Shown piece after piece: positions 54,501 through 64,000 of a DNA stretch of 64,000 bases (the stretch's first letter is position 1; every line of letters starts with the position of its first letter). The notes beneath the pieces are model-generated. The model made no database searches, was not told where the DNA came from, and worked only from the letters and a program-made list of their open reading frames with translations. Made by a program: the position numbers and the translations under genes. Source of the stretch: Chionis minor (lineage: Eukaryota > Chordata > Aves > Charadriiformes > Chionididae); the NCBI GenBank assembly GCA_013398295.1, contig VZSF01001417.1, forward strand, positions 668,322 through 732,321, read 5' to 3'.

Positions 54501-57500
54501 GATCACTTGGCACTGCAGAGCCAGGAGGCAGCTCAGTCACGTTGATGGCCAAAGAATCACCATGCACACAGGTGCAGACTGCAGAGAGGGCCCTACGGCA
54601 TTGCTCACCCTGTGCACTCTGTCCTCTTTCCACAAAGCAAGAAGAAAACTCTCTCTGTAAGCCAATCAGTAAGAGACCACTCCAGTCCACGGATATGGAG
54701 TCTAATCCTTACATTCACTCAGACAGGCTAGACTGTTCCCTTCCAACTCCAGATTCAGAAGGTCCGCTCCCTTCCCTCTTCGCATCATCTCCCTCAGACA
54801 GAGTTGGGCCAAAACCGCTGTCCCCAAACTACAAAAAAGCCCACCCTTGTCAGGTAATTTCTCCGGACAACTTTTAGGCAAGCTATCTCTATACAACTCC
54901 CTGGTTTTTTTTTTTTTAACCTTGAGTTACTGGGAACATCAGGCTGGTTCAGCTTCCACCCTCCTGCTCCTCGCAAGGCCATCCTGGCCTTCTTCCCTTC
55001 GAGCACAACTCCAGCGTGGCACCGACCCTCCCTCGCTTCTGAAGCCCCCATACAAAACCACCTACTTACACTACAGAGATGGCGAAACAAAATTCTCTCT
55101 TCAATCACCTGTTTATTCACCTGCACTACAGAAATAATGTGCAAAAACTATCACCTTGAGCTATCAGCTGTGTCTTTGGACAAGACAAAAAGGCAAGAAA
55201 GAAAGGAACCTTGCTGCTGTACCTCAGCACTGACACGCAAAACGATGCCCTAGAACCAGATATTCTACAGCAGCTGGAAGAACTTATATGAGCAGATGTA
55301 AAAAAAAAATGACAAACATGTACTAAATTGTTTAAGTATTTTAACTTCTCATCTCAACTGCCTTTTTCCCCCCTCTTCCACCTTCAGTATGCTGTTTCCT
55401 CTCATCAACACGATCGTTGTCCATTCCTATTCTCTGACTCCACGTTCTTTAATTACATGTTTATCAAAAGCAAGAGAAATACGCTTATCCTCCAGTACTC
55501 CAGATCGGTCTCAAAATCCAGCAACACACAATATGACACAAGCAAAAATAGAGTAAATGCATTTTTAAGTCTCGGCAGACTTGTGAAGCACATACTGCTT
55601 TATTCGTAGTTGAAAGGCCAAGCTGCTAGACCACCTAGAAATGAGTCTTAGCTTATATTGGACGCAGCAAGTGACAACGTGAGAGAGGGTAAATCTGCAG
55701 TATCAAGTAGGTAATGAAGAGATGAATAGCTATGAGCAGGACTGAAACTGTAGGAGTGGTCTAAATATGGTGAGCTTTAAACCAGAGGGCAGGCAGGACC
55801 AAGCTCCGTGCAATTGCTGAAGATGATGAGGAACTGCAGAGCAGCAACAGCTGCTGAATGAGCCAGCTGCAGTAACCACAACATGAAATTAAGGAGGCCT
55901 CCCCTTCATAGCCTTCCTGACAGAAAATACCATTGATCCACTGAAGAAATTATACAGCAGTGGATCAGATAATAGTTACAGTCAATTAACGTCATTCTTG
56001 CACATCAAGAGTTCCTCAGTTTCCAAAAAATATGGATGAAACAATGTAAGTTTTAGAAATTTAGCCTCCTCAAGGTTGTTACTAGTCAGGAAGACCAAAT
56101 GAGTAACTTAAGTCTTCCACAGAAAATCCTCAAACCTTAGAGCTTATTCCTTTAGTGCAGTCACATTTTCTGTTTAGGCACATTTATTTTCCACCAACAC
56201 ACACAGACGACATTAAGGAGCCTGGTCAGGAAAAGGTTTAAACGAAAAAAAAAAAATTGCCACAATATTGACTGTTACAGGACATCTAGAATGAAAGATT
56301 TCTCCTTTGAAAGTAACCTTTGCAGGGACTTCCTAGTTGTTCTTTGCTACAAAGAAAGTTCTGTTCTTGCAGAAGTTTTGGAAAAAGAACAAAAAGAGAG
56401 TAGCCTTTAGAAAAATCTTTGCTTAGCAGACTGCAATAAATTTGCATATATCACACAGGCACAAAGTCAAGTAGAAAGCTTTGAAGACTTACTCCACACA
56501 GAAACTGCATTCTCTTACTTTCTGAAGGCAACAAAACTGTAGCACATTGTTTGTGTCATGGCAGCTATTTTTTGCCACGTACTTTGTTTGCAATAGCTAC
56601 CTAAAGTTCTTTCTAGGCCACCATCTGGTAAGGATTTACGACAGATTACAGGCAAAGATTTAACTTGGTGCACTGTATATGCTTGTCTGTTTTAGTACAC
56701 CGCAGAGAGACTGAGCAACTTCTTGATAGTGTGGGTTAGGTAGACATATTGGGTGTGTAACTTTGATCAAAGTAGTAAATATTTAGACTGTATGAACAAC
56801 AGAATTTTTCCTACTCCTTTTTCTCCTCAGATGTTGCTGTAAACTGAGGAAAGCACAGAAAATCCTCTCTTACATTGCATAACCTGAACTGTTGGAAATA
56901 TGAACACAGATAATTGGTAATGACATGCTGGAGCCCTACTGGTACCAGCTTTTAATTACCTCAGTGATTAGTGTTCTGGCAGCTTCACTGAGGCTTCTCA
57001 GAATTCCCTCTCTGTTTTCCCATTTCTGCAAGGGACACAATTTTCCACATACTTTCAATAACTGTGGCACACATATTGGTTCGTAGTAATACGGAGATCA
57101 CTACTTCACTCAAAAACAAATCAAAGCAAAAGTAAAGGTTGCTCCTCTGAAGAAAGTTAATTAGACCTCAAGTTTGTATTTGTTCTGTACAGGTACACCC
57201 AGGCATCTTTCAGCTGAGTTAAACTACCAAGGAAATACTTAGTAAGAATATTCACAACTGTAATCACTATTTAAAGCTCAAAGAAGAAAATTTTTTGTAT
57301 ATTTTGAGAGAAAGATCATGACTATGTTACAATGCAACACAAGCTTTTCCAATAACAGGCAGTATCCATACAGTATCTCACATGATTAACTCAAAACGCT
57401 TCTTAACAGCCAAGATGAAGGAATTGAGAAGTCCCTTAGAGGCTTGTGAAAACGTTATTCCAGTAAGTTCAGTGACATCCCCCCTGTCTCTCCCCACCAG

Positions 57501-60500
57501 TTCCATGAACTGCCAGTTAGAAAAGAGAATGAGGTTCAACACTACACGGATAGATGAGCTGGTAAAAATTAAATGGCGGCAGAGGACAGACAGCAGAGTA
57601 GTTGCCATTGTTAAGCCAGGAATCTCATGAAGCCTCAGAAGAGTGGCCTGAAAACCCATAAGAATTCTGCAGTCACAGATAATTTTCCAAGAGGTTCACA
57701 CATGATACATGTTACCAGAGAACATGGCTGAACCAAAACCTATTCCATCCCCCTTCTCACCATACAAGACACTGCAGGTATGCTCTGGAAGTCTCAAATA
57801 AGATTTCATGCTTCTAGTGGTTTAGATTTCCTGTTAACAGAGGGAGGGACACAAAGAACTGCCTTCTTCACATGGTGTGCTCTGACTGTGATTGTGCACT
57901 GGCATCTGAAAGGCAAAACTTAGGCTTTGACCAAGCTGATGCCCAAGTTGCTTATCTCTTTGCTATGAGATACCAAATGGGATGGCCAATCTTTTAGAGA
58001 TGTTCTGAAAAATGAATCCACACAGAGCTTAATTCGGTGTTTTACTGTAATTGCTAGTACACAGACACCATGCTACATTCAATGTATCTAACGCTACCAC
58101 CCCCACCACCAACACACACACCACGCAGTAGTACTAATTATCTAGTTACATGCATTTTTAGGACATGGTACCTCTGTTTTTTTCTTTAAAAACACACAAA
58201 CCCTATCAATGAAGCTTGTTTACCTAGAATGATAAAAAAAAACAAGGCCACCTTCTGTCACAATACCACCTTGTACCTCCCACCCTTCCCTTCCTTGTAG
58301 TTGGCATCCCCAGATTTAGCTGCACCCAGAACTCATCCCCTGCACAGTGAGGCGGGGAACACTGCTCATCAGCTCTTTGGTTATACCTTGTCTCTCCCAT
58401 TAACGTCCATAGACAAACAGAACAGGGTTGAGCCAGGTTCACCCACTCACCTGGCATTGCACATGCTGTAACTATTTGCAATTTTCCTGAGCCAACTCAG
58501 TTCCTCACGCAGAAAATGCCCAATACACTTGCTAGGAGACATTCCCAACACACAGAAAGGACATAGCTGTGTAATTTGGAAGGGGAGGAAGGCAGTTTAG
58601 GTTTCGGAAACGTGAGCCAAGATTCAATACCACACAACTGTAGGCCCATTTTATTTATTATTATTATAATCTAGCCTCCAAGAGGTACTAGAGCTTGAGA
58701 TGCCCTCCAGCCTTTACCACAGCCATCGCCAGTAATCCCACTTCTGAACACCCTCCCCACAGGAAGTAACCCAGCTCCCTCAAACTCCACTTGAGGTTCA
58801 TTTGCATTAGTTTCTCCCTTCTGTCCTAATAGTCTTGAAATTGTGAAACTGCATTGCAATTTTCCAATTGCTGTAAAAGCATGTTTTTTCTCCCAGGCAC
58901 AGCTGGCAGGCAGTATTAAACCAGATCAGGGCAAGCACTGAGGATACTGCAAAGAAAGGATTCCAGATGTGTGTACAGCGTAAGATTTTCAGATGATCAG
59001 CTATACTACACTGATAAAAAAATTACTTGCATATTTTCCACATAATACCTGTCCGCAAAACAGATTCTTTGTTTATGTAATCCAAATGAAGTTGGCAGGA
59101 AGACAGAGAAGTGTTAATATCTGCAACTATAGTTTCCCGTGGTAGCCTCTAGGAGATAATCCATATAAACCTCCCCTCCCTAAAACCTCTGTCTCCTCCC
59201 TGTCCACGAAAAGTCCTTTTGACAAGCAATCTGTTCGACAGTCTGCAGTTTGGAATCGTTCAGTGAAAAAGGAATTACTCTTCTGACACCTAAGAAAATA
59301 GAAAAGCAGGCCTTAAATGTGCTTCAGAAACATTCCCAGAGTGTTCCTTGTTTACAACAGTATGTCATCAAGTAGAGCATCTCTTAGCTTCTCAGCATGA
59401 AATGAGCAATGATTTTTTTAAACACTATTTCCTTAAATGTATACGAGTGGGCAGAGAAAAGAAGAGGCTAATTTCTCTTGTATATTCCTGCTGCTCCATC
59501 TTCCCCAGTATTGCCAACATGAGACACAGAACATTTCTTTCAATGTATACGCCATATTACCAAATAAAAGAGCCTTTTAAGTCCCCCTTCTTATCCCAGT
59601 TCTACCCAAAAGACACCACCACTACTTGCTATACATATACATACACACAGAACCTCTGTCACTGAAACCTGCGTTTTTGATAGACACGCTTCAGCTACTA
59701 CTCTAAATTCACCTCACAGCTCTAGCCACAGTGCTGGAAAAACAGTTACAGGGATGCAGTGAAGGCACTGACTCTACAGATTACTGAAACTGTCATTTCA
59801 CAATACATCTTAGCCAATCTAACAGCTAACTTACTAAAAAGCAGGTCTTGCTCATCTTCTCAGTTCCTGTACCAGCAGTTGCATCTGTGCTCCCAACGCA
59901 GCTCCAGGACGTAAGTTTTAAGAAAACCAGCCCGTATGCACAGGAGGCTGTCGAACACTACCTCAAAAAAGCAATCTATCACATCGGTGCAGTTTCATAC
60001 CCAAATTAAAACTGAGACTTCACATAAATTACAATATCCTTTTTCCAGTTAAGTTTTTATAAAAGGTCATAATTGCTCGGGGTACCTGAGCCCTATCTTA
60101 CATTGCCGAACCGCAGCATCTGCACATAAGTCAGGGCTCAATGCAGAGCCAGAGCGCACATCTTTCACCACATGCTGGTGCGGACATGGCCAGCATTCCA
60201 AGGAAAGTCTCAAGCTTAAAAACAAGGGACCATTACCGGCTACGCATAACAGAGTTTAGCTCCAATGCTGGAGACCCAGCACCCAGACACTTGCATTCTT
60301 TTTGTAAGGGAGCTGTGGAAGATTTATTACTAACAGGAAGCAAAACTAAAAGTATAACCAGACAACCAAGAACTAAATAGTTACAAAAGGCAATGAAGTT
60401 AGTTTCACACCAAAAAAAATGTAATTCTGACTTACAGAGTTTTTAACTGTGGGGGCGATAAAGTGTTTTGGATATTTTCTTTAGAACCTCTCATCCAACA

Positions 60501-60523
60501 CAGCTAATGTATTAAAAAAAAAA

Positions 60524-60545
60524 ATCAATATCCTAGGATATTGAT
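60524..60545. repeat. Perfect 22-bp palindrome
   Basis: ATCAATATCC / TAGG / ATATTGAT reads the same on both strands over 22 bp with no spacer. It follows a poly-A run. Confidence 0.9.
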
Positions 60546-63500
60546 CAAACCTACCTAAAACAATAGGGTTTTCCATATGCATTTTCTATTACAGCTAAAC
60601 TAGCTGTCTATTTTCACATTCAATTATGTGATTTTTTTTTAAATGTTAAAATGTTTTAATTGCTGAATACACTCATGTGGGAGATTAATTGCAGAGATAA
60701 GGGAGACAAGAATAATTTGCTGAACTGCACAATTTGCAGCTGCTTTAAAGGCTGACCAGGTGAGGAGAAAGGAAGACCAAAAGGGGTCAGAGACAGGACT
60801 GCATTAAAATAGTCAAGTTCTTATCGTCAGTCTCATGCTCAAACTGTTCAACAAGTGCAACTCCACAAACAGAATTGAGAGGTTTAGTTCAAGTCCAAAA
60901 ACCAGTTTTGCTCTTGTTCCCACTGGACAAATAGTACGTTTAACTCTTCATATAATGTTTTGCCCAGGAAGTACCTGCATTCAACAGTTGATTTTGATGC
61001 TAAAGTTTTGTTACTGCTTCAGCAGAAGCAGGGTGATTCAGAATAAATAGCAGAAGCTGGAACAAAGCTGTTGTAACTTAACAAGAGTGACACACTTGTC
61101 CTGCAATCTGTTCAGGTAGATTGAGGTTAAAAGGCCTGTAAATTTTTGTCTTATTTCACCTAAAAACAGGAGCAGGAGATTTACTCCCAGCTTGGTTCAT
61201 TTGTGAACTCATCGCATTTTTGTTATGAGACACAAGCTGTGACTCTGAAGATTTGTTGTGCACATCCTGCTGGCAAGTGGAATCTCAGATTAACATCATC
61301 TTACTGCAAATAACAACTGGTTTCCATAGGAACAAAGACAAAGCCATGATAAGATCCTCATAGCACAGAGAGGATTGTACTGACCATGCCCTGTCTACAA
61401 GTTCACATCTGAAGGTCTCCAGCACAACAGGTGACACGCACTATGTCACAACCATGAACTAACTTAACTTTATTAACAAATTAATGCCTCGGTTTATGAC
61501 AAATTTTAAGAGAAAAACTGACAATGTTTTGTTAGATGTCCTCTTAGCTGAGTGATAGAAACAACTTGCAATTTTCCTATTACCATCTATTTCCTGTAAA
61601 TGGTGCTATTAACAGGAAAGAATAATGATGCTCTATCCTACACAGTCTCCATTTTACAAATGGAGAAACCAAGGCACAGCAAGATTAAAGGGACCTGATG
61701 AGCCCAGGGTAGCAAAGCAGTGGCCAAACACAGCATCTTCCACTCCAGTGTATGATTAACTCGAAGTGGAGGCTGCTTCTCTGCAGAATAGTTTATGCTT
61801 GGGAGTAAATTTACTCACCAGCATATCACTTAGTGAGAACGAAAGTACTTGACTGGTGGCATTGAAAGTAAGATCTATTTACACTCACTGAAGCATTGTA
61901 ATCAGATATCCTAGTTCACTTTTTTAAACTAGTTTACTAGCATACCCAAAGAGCACAGTGCTTATCTTAAAGATTCATCAATTTAAAAAAAAACCTTCAG
62001 GAGTTACAGTTCCTTTCCCTGGTTCTGTTCCTGTGCTTTATGTGAGCACTGTATTTAATCCCATTAATAACTTACCTATTAAATCTAAACTTAGATGAAG
62101 TTGTATGTCCACCAACTGGATGGCATGAACAAATCTAGATGTGAGTAAATCATTACTCACTTAGATTTAACTCAAAAAACCCCCCAAACCCTTAGAAAAC
62201 ACCTCGACTGATTTACTTTTTCTTTAAATAAACTGACCCCTTTCAACTTTTAAGTAATGTATACAAACAGTTAAATAAATGTTAAGGCTTAGCAGCATTC
62301 AAATACTTTAAGAACAACGTTTCCCAAAGACTGTTATGTACTTCATACTTTATCATACTAACTTTCTTCCTGTCCTGTTTTCAGCTGGGATAAATTAATT
62401 TTCTTCCTAGTAGCTGCTGTGTTCTGGATTTAGTATGAGAATAATGTTGATAACACATATTGTTTCAGCTGTTGCTAAGTAAAATAAGACTACTAAGATC
62501 AAAGGTCTAAGTGAGTGATGCCAAGTCCTGCAGATGAATCACACTTCTCCTCTATGTTACGGCTATATGCAATACACTGGGGCATCAACCTGGAGCTAAC
62601 TATTCTGATGCACCAGCCCAATCAGAATGATAAAGTTTTGAGCTACAAACATCAAAAAGGCTTGCTTTCTGTGCCCATTTGTGATTATGTTTATTTTCAT
62701 CTCTGAAGTGGAATTAACTGTATTTCAAGTTTGCAGTTTAAAAAAAAATAATTTCAAATATGTAACTACACCATTAATACACTGAACGTGAAAACAGAAC
62801 AGCATATGGCAAAAGAGATTATAGGGATTAGCCAATTAAATGGTATGACTCAAACCGACATGATCCCGTAAATCTGTTTGCAGCGAGGTATGTGGAGGCA
62901 TGGGAAATGGGCTTCACCTAACGCAAATAGCGAAAGCCAAACTTCTAAAAATGACTGATTTGGCAAAAAGTATCTGCAAGGAGGGAAGGAGAGGTATGAG
63001 ATGTTCAACACTTACAAGCTAAGAACAAGTGATTTACTTCTGGATGTCTCCTCTTTAATGCTGGATTTCATAACACGTACTTGATGCAAAACTTAACTAC
63101 ATGCGTCCCACAGTACTATAATCTTGATTGTAAATTCTATACTGAATAATTATTTATAGGCTTAGGACACATAATATTAAATTTGACATACACAGTTACA
63201 GACCCAACTCCCGTTAATATAAAGACACAGTAAACATCTCACTGAAATCAAGTTTCCTCAGTCATAAGAGAATCAAATATTCAAGCAGGGCTTTAGACAG
63301 AACAAAGGCCTGTTTCTAAGAGTTGAATGCAGATGACAGTCCTAACATATCAAGTCTCACAGACGGGCTAACAGCTCGTCTGCATATTTAATGGCAGGAA
63401 AGAGGCCACAAAAGCAGAGGTATCTGGAAACAGTTCCTACAAAATGTGACATTACCGTCGGCTTCATGCAATTGCCCTCATTACACTGGTGTAAGACTGG

Positions 63501-64000
63501 CTCAGAAGACAGACCCTGCAAGGAATAACCTGGAGAGCAAAAACCTGGCATAACACCTGGGACTCTGGGCCCTTATGCAAGTAGAATTCATTCATTCAAG
63601 TTCATTTGAGTTCATTCATTTACACCTATTGAAGACATGTCAAAAATACAGGCAAATACTAGTTCACAGGTATCATACAGGTATGTGACCAAAGAACTTA
63701 TTTAAAACTTCAAATTGCTAAAGTTTTTAATATATAAATTGAAAAATGTACTACAAAATAATATCTTTTATACAGTTACAGCTAACCCACCAAAAGGAAT
63801 CAATAACAAACCAAAGCAATTCTTAGATTTTATTAAATATAATTTTAAATGTGAATCTTACACAAACACATTAGCATTTCCTTTTAAGAGCTAAATGAAA
63901 CAAAAAGCATTGTTCGAAGGGTAAGTTGATACAGCTACCACACCCACAAACACACCGAGTTCCCAAAAACACCTTTTAATCCATGCAACCTCAATAAGCA

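Larger units (their letters stand above)
48867..64000. other. 15-kb region upstream of the first recognised PROM1 exon
   Basis: Probably PROM1 intron and/or 5' flank. I looked for the mammalian N-terminal exon signature (NYE-, YETQD-, LFELVHIFL-, VVQP-DFP) on the minus strand and did not find it. There is no CpG-island-like promoter. Contents recognised: a microsatellite (49261-49296), a short tandem duplication (49794-49849), a degraded CR1 tail (51460-51526) and a perfect palindrome (60524-60545). Three exon-like segments with splice sites and open frames are reported as findings only. Confidence 0.5.

Noticed and set aside
48867..64000. TAPT1, the expected next gene upstream of PROM1
   Set aside because: No TAPT1 exon could be recognised on either strand.

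Overview
The window is vertebrate nuclear DNA, most probably from a bird. All recognisable genes are on the minus strand. Genes are split into short exons with GT-AG introns, the introns are compact, and at least six CR1 LINE fragments are present, several ending in the octamer-type CR1 tail (ATTCTGTGAT-like). CR1 is also found in crocodilians and turtles, so bird is an inference. No bacterial, viral, CRISPR, rRNA or tRNA feature was seen.

Layout from left to right. (1) 974-1600, minus: a complete single-exon coding region for FGFBP2, a secreted fibroblast-growth-factor-binding protein. (2) 1601-4360: a short intergenic gap with one CR1 tail. (3) About 4360-48866, minus: PROM1 (prominin-1/CD133), a five-span membrane glycoprotein of plasma-membrane protrusions. 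I could read 25 coding exons in continuous phase, from the exon just before the 27-nt microexon and TM1 to a stop at 5807-5809, followed by a 3' UTR of about 1.4 kb ending at an AATAAA at 4376-4381. The chain encodes about 793 residues. By comparison with mammalian prominin-1 only the N-terminal 70 or so residues (signal peptide and start of the first extracellular segment) are missing. (4) 48867-64000: 15 kb upstream of the last recognised exon, in which I could not identify the missing N-terminal exon, the promoter or another gene.

The most important anomaly concerns the assembly. Bases 27268-29199 recur, identical as far as I could compare them, at 29201-31132, separated by a single N at 29200. 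The block carries two PROM1 exons. Using both copies would break the reading frame, so this looks like two overlapping contig ends that were joined without being merged. PROM1 should be annotated with one copy.

Other points of interest are a GC-AG intron after the TM1 exon, two coding microexons (27 and 24 nt), a candidate 18-nt in-frame microexon, a C-terminus (RLYK-stop) unlike the human one, a 12-bp stem-loop in the PROM1 3' UTR and a perfect 22-bp palindrome at 60524-60545. I found no evidence of a new biological system; this is an ordinary conserved FGFBP2-PROM1 locus. FGFBP2 and PROM1 are neighbours in the same order and orientation in human, which supports both calls.
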